Of a DNA stretch of 64,000 nucleotides, positions 13,801 to 25,105 are shown piece after piece. Location of the stretch: contig CM019218.1 of NCBI GenBank assembly GCA_009741485.1, positions 50,343,183 through 50,407,182 on the forward strand, read 5' to 3'. The translations under genes and the position numbers were made by a program. The notes beneath the pieces were generated by a model that searched no databases, was not told the origin of the DNA, and worked only from the letters and a program-made list of their open reading frames with translations. The DNA comes from Malurus cyaneus samueli (lineage: Eukaryota > Chordata > Aves > Passeriformes > Maluridae). Numbering within the stretch: the stretch's first letter is position 1; every line of letters starts with the position of its first letter.

Positions 13801-16800
13801 ATGAGACCAGTGCCACGGTGGAAAAGCGGTGAGCTCCCAGGAGCTGGGCAAGGAGAGGAGCACAGCCTGCACCTCCTGGCCAGAGCAAGCAGGGGGAATG
13901 TAAATCAAGGCCCTTAGGAACAGCTCCCCACACCTATGGAATAAATCCTTGATAATCCCCAGGCATCTGTCAGGTACTCCAGGATTTCCTCTCCAACTCT
14001 TACCACTGTTGGACAGAAAGACACCCTTGGCCTTTTCCCTGGGCGTCAGCACAGCAATAACCACAGAGCTGCTGGGGAGGGAGACCTGGACACTCTGGGA
14101 AGATGCAACTTCCAAAGCTATTTTGTGTTCTGGGGCCTGTGCTTTTGGCAGTGCCTGTTTAAGGTGCTCAGAAATCACCAGTGAGCTGATTTGTGCTGAG
14201 CTCAGAAATCACCAATGAGCTGATCTGTGCTGTGATCAGAAATCACCAGTGAGCTGATCTGTGCTGTGCTCAGAATCAGCAGTGAGCTGATCCATGTAGT
14301 GCTCAGAATCACCAGTGAGCTGATCCATGTAGTGCTCAGAAATCCTCAGTGAGCTGATCTATGTTATGCTCAGAAATCCCCAGTGAGCTGATCTGTGCTG
14401 TGCTCAGAAATCATGGATTTGAACATATCTGAGCTGATCCATGGTGTGCTCAGCTGGCCCATGGCTGTGGGGAGTGCCCCTGGCCCTGCACCCGTGTGTG
14501 CCCATGGAATGGGGCCGTTTGCCTGAGCCTTCCCTCCCCTGCAGGAAGAAGCTGATGCGCATGAAGACGACTGTCCTGGCGGTGCCCGCGGCTCCGAGGT
14601 CTGTGCCCAGACCGGCTGTCACCGACTCCACCTGCCCCCAGTACCCGAATGTACCCGACTTCCAGCGGGTGCAGATCACTGGCGATTACGCCTCTGGGGT
14701 AGGTGGTTCCATGGCCATGCTGGTCACCCCCTCTGGCCCCTGCCTGTCCCTCAGCAGTGCCCAGTGCCAAGGAGTCTATCCCAGCTGCAGTGGGGAGGGG
14801 GTATCCCAGCTCAGTCTGTGCCTCACAAGCACCTGGGGGTGCCCTGCTGCATCCCTGGAGAATCCAGACTGAATTCCCTTGCAGGAACTGTGGGGTGCTG
14901 TAAAGTTGCCATGGGATTCTCCAGGGAGGGCATGGCAGGGCAGGCTGTGCCCGCCCTGCCACATCCTCTCTGCTTGCACACAGCTATATCTGTCCCGCTC
15001 TGGGCACATCCAGGAATCCCAGAAGGGCTGAGCGAGGTCACCAAGCCCCTGGCACAGGCAGGGTCACCTAGAGCAGTTGACCAGGACTGTTATCACATCC
15101 CGTGCTAATCCTGCCTCCTCTTACATTTGTGCTGTTCCTAAGAGGCTGCTGGAGGGCTGCTCAGCCTGGAGCTGCACAGCAAAGGGGATCTGGAAATCTC
15201 TCCCTGCTCAGGCACTCAGAATGTTCCCCCTGCCATGACTGTCCTAGCTGGGAGTGCTGGTTTCCCAGCCTGCTCCACTCCAGCTTCTTCTGACTGCCCA
15301 AAACACTTGTGTGTGCAGTAAATCAAAAATCATTGACACACTGAGTCAGTGAATGTTGTTGTTCCTGCTTCAGTTTCAGCCCAGACTACAAAAATAGCTT
15401 CAATGTTTTGCCCAGGCCTGGCTTCCATTTCAGGGCCAATTACTGATTACAGTGAGGAATGCAAGGGGGTGACATTGGAATTCACTGGTTCTGGCACCAG
15501 GAGCTTCCCTTTGCCATGCCTGGATCCCTGCCTGTCATCCCTTCCTTGCCCTGCTCAGGCAGAGCAGGGGGAGGCTGATATAACATGAGATGATGAGATA
15601 TAAATGATATATGATATGATTTATATTATTTATATTATATGAAATTATATGACATTTCAAGAAAGTTGGAGAAGGACTTATTACAAGAGCATGTAATGAC
15701 AAGGGGGAATGGCTTCCTACTTGCAGAAGACAAGTTAGATGGGATATTGGGAAGAAATTGTTCCCTGTGAGGGTGAGGGGACCCTGAGAGTGCCCAGAGA
15801 AGTTGTGGCTGCCCCTGGATCCATGGAAGTGTCCAAGGCCAGGTTGGATGGGGCTTGGAACATCCTGAGACAGTGCAAGCTCATGGCAGGGGCTGGACCA
15901 AGGTATGATTTAAGATCCCTTCCAGCCCAAACCAGCCTATACTTTTGTATATTTACCTTGCTGTAACCATCATCTCCCTCCACCTGGGTGCACCAGGGTG
16001 TTTCCTGGACACCCGTGTTCCAACTGTGTGGCTGCCATCAGCAACAATCCTCTTGCAGGTGACAGTGGAAGATTTTGAAGTGGTGTGCAGGGGCCTGTAC
16101 CGGGCGCTGTCCATCCGGGAGAAGCACATGCAGCGCTCTCTGCAGAGGTTCCCCAAGACACCCTCGCAGTACCTGCGCGCCATCGAGGGCGAGCCCTGGA
16201 AACCCAGTGACATCGGCCCAGGTACCTCCAGCACGCCAGGCTGGGTTCAGCACGGGGCAGGGCTCAGGAAAGGGCTGTGGAAGGTGTCCTTGGTGTCACA
16301 GCGGTGGGGTGGGGGAGCAAGATGGGCTCAGGGATTTTGGGCTGGCAGCCTGAGCTTTACGGAATTCTCCTTTTGGTGCAGTGTTCACCCCGCCAGTGAA
16401 GGATGGACAGGATCCCTTTGACTCCGGGGATCTCCCTGAGGACCTGGGGTACCATGTCCAGATGAAGGATGGGGTAGTTTATGTCTATGCAGACAAGGCA
16501 GCAGCTGCGAGAAACGAGCCAAAGGACCTGCCCTACCCCAGCCTCGAGCATTTTGTGGATGACATGAACTTCCTCTTGGTCCTGATTGCACAGGGGCCTG
16601 TGTAAGTGCACAACCCACCAGGTCCTGCCTCAGAGGGCAGAGGGAGATCAGGGCAGCCCCCTCCCCTTCCTGGGAGGAGGCAGGGACCTGCTGATGACAC
16701 CTTGGACCAAGTGTCCTTGGTCCTTGTCAGCCCTCTTAACCTGGATCTTAAACAAAGCAGCATTGGGGGATTGCAGACAGGACCTGCAGGCAGGTTCCCA

Positions 16801-19800
16801 GCTGGCTGGCCTCCCTTCAGAGCTCTGTAAGAGCCAGGAGGGGCACCTTAGACCAGCATGAGCTCCTCCTCAGGTGGAGTCTGTGTCCCCTGGGTGAGGA
16901 TCCCACTGACTGTTCTGCCCTTTGCTCTCACCAGTAAGACCTACGCTCACCGGCGCCTCAGGTTCCTCTCATCCAAGTTCCAAGTGCACGAAATGCTCAA
17001 CGAGATGGAGGAGCTGAAAGAGCTGAAGAGCAACCCCCACCGGGACTTCTACAACTGCAGGAAGGTAAAGGGCAAGGCTTGTAGCCCCCGTGAGCCTGGA
17101 GAGAGCTGTCTTGGTGCCTTCCCTCCCTGGGAACTGGGTGTTAGAGTCCTTGTCTGTAGCAGCAGCATCCTTCCTGTGAATGGGAATGATAGAATTGCTC
17201 TTGGCAAAGCTGTGTTCACCTGATTGTGTTCACCTGCTCACCTGAGGGCTTTTTTACCTCCCTGGGACGGTACCTGAGCATCCCCAGCTCCAAGCTGTCC
17301 CTGTGCTTCCCCAGGTGGACACACACATCCACGCTGCAGCCTGCATGAACCAGAAGCACCTTCTGCGCTTCATCAAGAAATCCTACCGGGTGGACGCCGA
17401 CCGCGTGGTCTATGATGCCAAGGGCACGCAGCTCACCCTGAAACAGCTTTTCCAGCAGCTCAATCTGCACCCCTACGACCTGACAGTGGATTCCCTGGAT
17501 GTCCATGCTGTAAGTAGGACATTTACTGTGCGATCACTCCTGGGCCACTCTCGCCCCCGTGGCTTTTCCCCTCCCTGTGCACCCACGCATGTTGTACGCA
17601 TTAACATTTGTGTCAGGGTGCAGCAGCTCCCGGTTTTCCCATTTTGGGTGGTTTTGCTCAGTCTTAGCTCCCTGCCAGCCTGTAAGGACAGTATCTGACC
17701 TCCCTGATCTCTCTGCCCCAGGGCCGGCAGACATTCCAGCGCTTTGACAAGTTCAATGACAAGTACAACCCCGTGGGGGCCAGCGAGCTGCGTGACCTCT
17801 ACCTGAAGACGGAGAATGCCATTAACGGCGAGTATTTTGCTACCATCATCAAGGTATGGAGAGAGGGGAGGAGAGCAGGGTGAAGCTGTGGAGCTGCTGT
17901 GGGTTCCCATGCCACGCTCTGCTCTGGTTTGCAGGAGGTTGGCTCTGACCTGGAGGATGCCAAGTACCAGCACACGGAGCCCCGGCTCTCCATCTACGGG
18001 CGGTCACCTGCGGAGTGGGCCAAGCTGGCCAAGTGGTTCAACACCCACCGGGTCTATTCCCCCAACATGAAGTGGATGATCCAAGTCCCCAGGATTTAGT
18101 ATGTGCTGTGGGGCTGAGGGAGCACTTACAAACCCCCTGAAAGGGTTGTGTGGACAGTGGGCTGTGTTGTCCCTTGGGTAGCAGCTAATCCCTGTCTCTG
18201 TCCCCAGTGATGTGTTCAGGTCTAAGGATTTCCTCCCCCACTTTGGGAAAATGCTGGAAAATATCTTTGTTCCTGTGTTTGAGGCAACTATCAACCCCCA
18301 AGCCCACAAAGAGCTGAGTGTCTTTCTACGCCACGTGAGTGTCACCTGATCAAGTTGTCAGGTGTGGGGAGAACTCAGGCTCCTCCTTGTGCACAAGAAA
18401 TGGGGAATTGGCCCTGATGTGGAAAATGCCATCAGTGGGTTTGTGGTCCTTCTGCCCCGTTGTGGGAATGGCCAGAATTCTGTTTGTGCTCAGAATTGTG
18501 GGGAAGGGTCAGACTACCTGAGCTGGCTGCTCTGGGGCTGGGAATCACTGCTCACTCACCTCCTGGGGAGGTGTGAGCTTTGTTCCTCATCTTGGACAGT
18601 GCTTGGGAGGGTTGTGATGAGCGAAGTCTGCAGCCCTGCCTGACCCTGCTCTTGGGGGCACAGGGGTACAGCCAGGCTGTGGTGAGCTGTGGTGGGGCAG
18701 GGATGAGGTGGGGGGTGTGAGATGCACCTTTTGTGTCCCCTTGCCACGCAGATCACGGGCTTTGACAGCGTGGATGATGAATCCAAGCACAGTGGACACA
18801 TGTTCAGCACTAAAAGCCCTAAGCCAGAGGAGTGGTCTTCTCCAAAGAACCCATCCTACACCTACTACATCTACTACATGTATGCCAACATCCTGGTGCT
18901 GAACAACCTGCGCAGGTGAGGCCTGGGATCTGCCAAGGGGCTGCCTCGTGGTTTGTCTGAGCTCTTTGACTGCTGGTGTGGAAGCAGCAGGGCTCTCCTT
19001 GCTCTGCATTTGGAGCATCACATCCCAGTGCAACCCAGACACCCCTCGGTAGGAAGCGTGATGGACTGGGGGAAAGCTTAGGGATTGCAGAGATGCAGCT
19101 ATTGCGGGCACAGAGGAGGAAAGACAATGAGCAATGTGCTCTTAGGCCAAGCTGGATTCTTGGGGATTCATGGCAGGGGCAGAGCTGGCTGCAGTCAGGG
19201 CTTTGCCTGCCCTGAGTGCTCCTTCCCTGTGCCCAGGCAGCGCGGGATGAACACGTTCCTGTTCCGGCCGCACTGCGGCGAGGCCGGGGCCATCACACAT
19301 CTGCTGGCAGCCTTCATGACAGCTGACAACATCTCCCACGGGCTCAACCTCAAGAAGGTACGTGGAGCAGGCTGCCAGGAGCAGCCCAGGCATGGCAGAG
19401 CAGAAGTGTTCACAGCTGCCCCCATGTAGCTGGCAGTTACCTGTGCCTTTGCTTTACAGACACAAGCTGGCTTTGGGCAGATGTTAAATGGTTCTCTGGG
19501 TTTCTCCAGGCATGTTTGGGGATGTGGTTGAGAAATGTATTAGATTTTGGGGGTTTAGCCTTACAGACTTATCATAGAAAATGTTTGGTACCACTGGAGC
19601 CAGCTGAGTTCTGGTATGAGACAGGTTTGAGCTCCTTGGCCTTTCGCTCCCTGAAGGACGGATTGCTGGCTTACCTGTCTTTCCTTGCACACAATTCCAC
19701 GCTGGGGCCTGACCTGAAAAATGACCCCAGAAAGGTGGAAGGTCCAGCAACTTTATCCCTAACCTGGTACATGTGCTTGTCTTTGCAGACCCCAGTGTTG

Positions 19801-21022
19801 CAGTATCTGTACTTCCTTGCCCAAATTCCCATTGCCATGTCCCCGCTCAGCAACAACAGCCTCTTCTTGGAATACGCCAAGAATCCCTTGCTTGACTTCC
19901 ACCAGAAAGGGCTCATGGTGTCCCTTTCTACAGACGATCCCATGCAGTTTCACTACACCAAGGTACAGTGTGAGCTGAGTGCTGGGGCTGGGACTGTGGG
20001 GCTGGGACTGTATGAGCCTCAGTTTTTTTGGAAGCCAGTGGCACCTGCAGAGGGTCCAGCATATGCTGGTCTATCTCCCCCTCCACCCACAGAAGTTCAA
20101 GTAAGATACCAGGAAAAATTTGTTCAATGGAACAGTGGTCAAGCATCAAAACAGGCTGCCCAGGGCAGTGATGGAGTCATCATCCCTGGATGTTTTTAGA
20201 AAATGAGAACACATTTGTGATACGGTTTTGTGGGCATGGAGGTGTTGGTTGAAGGTTGCACTTCAGTGGTTCTGTGAGCTCTGGAACGGCCCCTGGGCAG
20301 CACAAGCTGTGCTGGCAGAGGCTGCTGACCCCTAACCCTGCGCTGCAGGAGCCCCTCATGGAGGAGTACGCCATCGCTGCCCAGGTGTTCAAGCTCAGCA
20401 CCTGTGACATGTGTGAGATCGCCAGGAACAGCGTCCTGCAGTGCGGCCTGTCCCACGAGGTGGGTGCCCTGTGCCACGAGGGCTGTCCTGACCCATGAGG
20501 TGTGTGTCCTGTCCCAAAAGAGGGGCTCTGTGCCACCAAGGGGGTGTCCTGTCCCACGAGCTGGCTGTTCTGTATGGTGTGACCTGTCCCACGAGCTGGG
20601 TGTCCTGCAGTGTGTCCTGTCCCATGAGGGATGTCCTGTCCCACGATGGATGTCCTGTCCCACGAGTTGGGTGTCCTGCAGTGTGTCCTGTCCGACGAGC
20701 TGTGGTGTTCTGCAGTGTGGCCTGTCCCACGATGCCTGTGTCTCCTGCCGTGGTCCCACTCATGGCCTGAGAAGGGCGATCAGCTCTGCCATGGGCTCAG
20801 GGCCTCTCCCTCGGGCACTGTCATCGGGGGTTTCTGAGCCCATACCGCTGTCTTTGCCTCTGGCAGGAGAAAGTGAAGTTCCTGGGTGAAAACTACCGGG
20901 AAGAGGGGCCCGAAGGCAACGACATCCGGAAGACGAACGTGGCCCAGATCCGCGTGGCCTATCGCTACGAGACCTGGTGCTACGAGCTCAACCTCATCGC
21001 TGAAGGGCTGAAGAACGAATAG
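10821..21022 (+). CDS. AMPD1: AMP deaminase 1 (muscle isoform), complete, 15 coding exons
   Basis: Cytosolic enzyme that deaminates AMP to IMP plus ammonia in the muscle purine nucleotide cycle. Coding exons: 10821-10842, 13654-13828, 14545-14698, 16059-16221, 16382-16601, 16935-17064, 17315-17509, 17722-17853, 17935-18098, 18208-18334, 18752-18915, 19237-19357, 19789-19962, 20349-20459, 20867-21022. All junctions are AG/GT, all phases agree, and the total is 2208 nt (735 residues; human isoform about 747). Zn-site motif THIHAA lies near residues 291-296 and the signature SLSTDDP near 634-640. The N-terminal ICPIS and [14 protein letters not shown] segments match AMPD1 rather than AMPD2 or AMPD3. 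The stop is TAG. No frameshift is seen. Confidence 0.95.
12175..12480 (+). mobile_element. CR1 LINE 3' fragment in AMPD1 intron 1
   Basis: GGGGCTACAAGAAGGGTGGA, CAACAAGGGGAGATGGTTTT, GTGCCCAGAGAAGCTGTGGC and a CATTCTGGGACTCTGATTC end. Confidence 0.87.
14166..14452. repeat. 34-bp minisatellite in AMPD1 intron 2
   Basis: About eight imperfect tandem copies of a unit like CTCAGAAATCACCAGTGAGC plus TGATCTGTGCTGTG, at a regular spacing near 34 bp. It ends about 90 bp before the acceptor of exon 3. Confidence 0.9.
15590..15652. repeat. AT-rich simple repeat
   Basis: GATATATGATATGATTTATA-type repeat directly before a CR1 fragment in an AMPD1 intron. Confidence 0.8.
15655..15945 (+). mobile_element. 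CR1 LINE 3' fragment in AMPD1 intron 3
   Basis: GACAAGGGGGAATGGCTTCC, GTGCCCAGAGAAGTTGTGGC, GTGTCCAAGGCCAGGTTGGA and ATTTAAGATCCCTTCCAGCC. It ends about 110 bp before the exon 4 acceptor. Confidence 0.86.
19789..19962 (+). CDS. AMPD1: AMPD1 exon 13 with the SLSTDDP deaminase signature
   Basis: The exon runs [20 protein letters not shown] through [14 protein letters not shown]. The Asp pair belongs to the adenosine/AMP deaminase active site. It is in frame with flanking exons and bounded by TTTGCAG and GTACAG. Confidence 0.93.
20090..20205 (+). mobile_element. CR1 fragment in AMPD1 intron 13
   Basis: AACAGGCTGCCCAGGGCAGT, GATGGAGTCATCATCCCTGG and ATGTTTTTAGAAAATG match an internal segment of the CR1 3' region. 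Confidence 0.6.
20436..20740. repeat. Minisatellite derived from the end of AMPD1 exon 14
   Basis: Imperfect tandem copies of TCCTGCAGTGTGTCCTGTCC plus CACGAGCTGGGT fill this intron. The unit matches the last 25 or so bases of exon 14 (VLQCGLSHE) together with its donor. In most copies the donor GAG/GTGGGT has become GAGCTGGGT, which removes the GT. Confidence 0.85.
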
Positions 21023-21096
21023 GCGGGGGGCCGGACCGCGGGGCCGGGGCAGCGCCGGGCTGTGCCGTGCCGGACTCTGAGGGCGCCGGGGAGCGC

Positions 21097-21102
21097 AGTA
21101 AA
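21097..21102 (+). terminator. AMPD1 candidate poly(A) signal (AGTAAA)
   Basis: The variant hexamer AGTAAA lies 75 nt after the stop. No AATAAA or ATTAAA occurs before the next CpG island, which starts within about 50 nt, so the 3'UTR is probably very short. Confidence 0.5.
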
Positions 21103-21129
21103 ATCCCGTCTGTGAAGCGGCTCCGAGCG

Positions 21130-21800
21130 CCCTGAGGGAAAGTGGGCGGGACCATCAGCTGAGTGGCAGCCTCCTCAGCCAATAGGCTGTGGATCTGTAC
21201 GCTCGGGGGCGGGGTAAGGGCGGGAGCTGGGCTTGAGTGACGGCCAAAAGAACCAATGGGCGACGGCTCCGTGAGCGCCGGAGCGTCCCGCGGGAGCGGG
21301 CCGAAGCCGGGACAGGGCGCGGCGGGGGCGGGATCTCCTCATGAGTGACGTCCGCCTCAACCAACAGAAAACGGTTTCTGGCGCTCTGGGGCGGGTCTAA
21401 GGCGGTATCTCCGCTTGAGTGATGGCTACAGCAGCCAATGGGAGGGGGTTCCGTGCGCGCCGGGGCTCCTGAGGGAGCGGGGCCGGGAGCGGGCCGGGGC
21501 GCGGTGAGACGGGGGGGGCGGTGGAACCGGGCGGGGTAGCCCCGGGAGGACGGGCGGGTGGCCGGGGGGTTTGGGACTTCCCGCAGTCGCGGCCGAGCTC
21601 CGGGCTGCCGGCCCCGAGGGGTCCCCCTTGTCCCAGCTCCGGGCAGCGGGCGGTGCAGCATCTTCCCCGTGTCGGACGGGCCGGGGGAAGCAGGTGCCCG
21701 CTCCAGCTGCCCTGGAGGAGACCCAGCTCGGAAGGGGAGCCGGGGCTGTGGTGGGTTCGTCTGCCTCGCTCGTCAAGGTGCCAGCCGCGGGTGTCCGGTG
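21130..21800 (+). promoter_or_regulatory. CpG island between AMPD1 and DENND2C with repeated GC-box/CCAAT modules
   Basis: A GC- and CpG-rich block with GGGCGG boxes, three clear CCAAT boxes (near 21179, 21253 and 21434) and TGAGTGAC motifs. It begins about 30 nt after the AMPD1 poly(A) signal and is the only CpG island upstream of DENND2C, so it is the likely DENND2C promoter and non-coding first exon. The exact start site and first donor are not identifiable. Confidence 0.6.
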
Positions 21801-24429
21801 ATGGGCACAGCCGGACACACGGCAGGGTCCCTTGGGGTCGAGGAGCGCTTGTCCCGGTCAGGGCGATGGAGTGCGGGCTGCCCAGGGGTGCTGCAAATCC
21901 TCTTTGGGGATCCCGAAAAGCCATCCTGCTGTAGGTGCCACTGCCTGAGCAGAGAAGGTCGCACCTCCAGAGGGTGTCCCGCCTTCAGTGATTCTGTACA
22001 GCGTCTCCAGGGTGAATTATGCACTGCTAGGCTGTGGTGGCTTAGGTCTCGCTGGATATTTGTGCCTTGTCGCATTGAGGTGAATGGGTCTGAGTGGTTA
22101 CAGAGCTCTTTGGGTGCACGGGACCCCAGTTCACTGCATACACACCCCTCTGTTCCTCTTCACCTGGCTGGGACAGAGCCCAGGCAGTGATGGAGCAATT
22201 CCTCCTGTCAGCTGGGGCTGGCATCAGCGAGTGATGAAGGAAAGCAGAAGAGCAGTTGCAGGAAAACCAACCCCTGAAAATGTGTGCTTGGGCAGTGGTG
22301 GCTGGAGGATCTGACCTGGATGTGCCCTGTATCTGACCTTGAGTCCTAGTGCTGTCCATTGCTGCTTGGCAAAACTTTTATCTCCGTCTTCCTGTAATAA
22401 TAATAATACAATATAATAGGGATGTGACTCAGGGTACAGCGTTATCTGGATGATGTCTGAGTGGTTTTCTGGTGCTACCTTGGTCTGCACCCTTTGAACC
22501 TCCTGGGGCAGCTGCCTTGGTGCTGTGAGACTTCCCCAAAGGAATGAGTGCTTGGTTGTGGCCCCACACAGCCTGTCTGGGTAAAGCCACACAGGCTTGG
22601 TGACTTTACTTTGGAATCTCACCTCTGATGGTGGCACCAAGGAATTGCTCCAGGATAATTCATGTTTGATGTTTAACTCCGTGCCCAGCTTGGGTCTCAG
22701 TCCTTGTGTGCAGCTGCAGTGTTCCTGGGGCTGGCAGGCAGCCCGGGCTGAGTCAACTGCTGTTGTCAGTATTGCTACCCTGGGCATTCAGATAGTGTGA
22801 GTCAGGTTAAAACCCCACAACTTTTAAAAATAGTACATTGTGGGTTCTGTCCATGTGCCCTCTGCTGTAGAAGCCTTCAGGGCTTATATGTTGGAAGTGC
22901 TCTGCTTTGTTTTTTTGTTTTTTTTTTTTATGTATCTTGAGTGAAAACTTACTTTCAAGAAGTTGAATTTCATCACTTTAGAAAAAGACACTCAGTACAA
23001 AAGACTTAGGACCCATGGCAGAGGCCAGATTTAACCTCCTTTTTTGTGTAATTTGGATTAGCAGCACATTTTTCTGTGTCCAAGGGCTGTGGCTGTGAAT
23101 TTAATGAGGCAGAACTGTTCCTCAGCAGGAGCTGCAGCAGCATGGAAGGAGTTAATACCTCGTGGTTAGAGTAGCTTTCTATCGAGATGGAAATGACTAA
23201 GCACACTGCATTCCTGAAGAGTTACTTATTTTGATATAAAATCTGCTTGTTTGGTACTGCCCATGGCTTTGAGGCATCAGCATGGCAGAGTTGCTCAGAG
23301 GAGCTTCAGGTTTGTTCCAGAGAGGAACAGAATGGGAGCAGCTGAGAGCTCTGGAAAGGGTCCTTTCCCTCTAGGAATGAGCTGCCAGCTTCCCTAGGCT
23401 GCAGAAAACCAGAAACTGCTTTTTATTTGGCTCCTAACACGGGAGGCTTGGCGACAAGGACTCTGGGCTGGTTTAGGACTGCACAGCTCTCATCAAAGGG
23501 CTGAGATTGCCTCAGAGCTGCACGGGCTGGTCCAGTCGGTGTTTGTGTTCCCAGCAGCAGGACAAGGTAAGGAGCTGTGTCAGTGCCTGTGTTCTCACAG
23601 GGTGCTCAGGGGGCTGAGGGGTACCAGCAGTGTGGTGTGGGGGTTTGACCTCAGCACTGAATGGGATTTTGTTCTGGAACAGCACTGGCAGCTTTCTCTC
23701 CTTGAGAATGCGGTTTCAGGAAATGGAATTGTCTTGAGGCTTTGCGTGGAAAATGTGCGGTGTTCTCTCTGGCTTTCAGGCATGGAAAAAGAATCAGGGC
23801 TACCTGTCATGTGCTGTGAACGTGCCTCATTCTTCTGCTTTGGGAGCTTTCAAACACCATGGATCAGAGAGGCAGTCTTTTGGCAGAAGTGTGTGATGTT
23901 GTGTCTAGAAATTACGTAATTTGCCCCCAAACTGCTGCTTCCAGTGAAATAATTCAGTATTCTTGACTACATCGATCTCCTCTCAGTCCCAAAGAGGGGA
24001 AATTTGGCTTCTCTGGGAGTACTGGAAGCACACTGGAGTTTGGAAGGATGGCAGCAGTCACAAGTCTGGTTGCTCTGTGACAGCAATGATGTGTGTAGTG
24101 CCTGATTCAAGTGCTGGCTGACTGACCTGGGTGGTCTCTGCCAGCTCTGTGTCCCTGAACTGTGTTTTAGCCAGTCCTGGACCGCATTTAAGGGTTACTT
24201 AACTTGGATCACACCACCCTAGTGTGCTCTTTCTTTACCAAAGATCAGTCTCTACCCTTGCCTGGGCTCACGTGATGAGCTGAAACACCTGGTTCTTGAT
24301 AGCAAGCCTGGGCAGGTGAAAAGCTGCATTCCTCTCCTCCTTGGATGGATATTTTGGAAGAGACAGTCCAGGCAGCAGCGCTGAGCAGGGGAGAATCTTT
24401 AAACTTGTGCTTGACTGTCTGTGGATCCC

Positions 24430-24560
24430 ATTCCTGCATGTTCAAGGCCAGGCTGGATGGAGCTTGGAGCAACCTGGGGCAGTGGAAGGTGTGCTTGCCC
24501 ATGGCAGGGGTGGAACTGAATGAGTTTTAAGGTTCCTTTTAACCCAAACTATTCTGGGGA
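24430..24560 (+). mobile_element. CR1 LINE 3' fragment
   Basis: CAAGGCCAGGCTGGATGGAG, GGGGCAGTGGAAGGTGTGCT and TTTTAAGGTTCCTTTTAACC. Confidence 0.83.
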
Positions 24561-24894
24561 TCCATGTGCTGGCTAGGGCTGTGCTTCACCACATTTCTCA
24601 GCTCCCGGAATTGCCTCACCATGGGAGCATGGATGTGGGCAGTGTGAGAGGGCTTGGATTGGGCCATGGCTGGGTGAGAGGAAGCAGAGCTATGTCTGTC
24701 TGGCTGAGGAAGCTGAGCCCAGGCTGGTTTTGTTGCAGTTTTCCCAGCGTGAGCTGTGGCAGGAAGGACAGGATGTTTTGGGGTCTGGCAGCCAGCAGAG
24801 CTGCCCAGCTTGGGCACAGCCAGGATGGAGCCGCCTGGAAAGCTGTGCAGGGCTCCTCTGCCTCCTCTGTGCAGTGATTTGTCCTCATGGATGT

Positions 24895-25105
24895 TGGGTA
24901 TCAGGAAAAAGGTTCTTTCCCCAGAAGGTGCTGGGCACTGCCCAGGCTCCCCAGGGAATGGGCACAGCCCCAAGGCTGCAAAACTCCAGGAAAGTTTGAA
25001 CAGCACTCTCAGGGTGGGACTGGGGAGTGTCTGTGCAGGGCCTGGAGTTGGACTGGATAATCCTTGCAGGTTCCTTCTGAGCACATTCCATGATTCTCAG
25101 CTCCC
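24895..25105 (+). mobile_element. CR1 fragment, second subtype
   Basis: GTCTGTGCAGGGCCTGGAGT, TGGACTGGATAATCCTTGCA and TTCCATGATTCTC. Same subtype as the antisense copy near 41775. Confidence 0.8.

Noticed and set aside
21155..22190. Several 130-210 codon frames in the AMPD1-DENND2C CpG island
   Set aside because: No conserved domains, typical of GC-rich promoter DNA.
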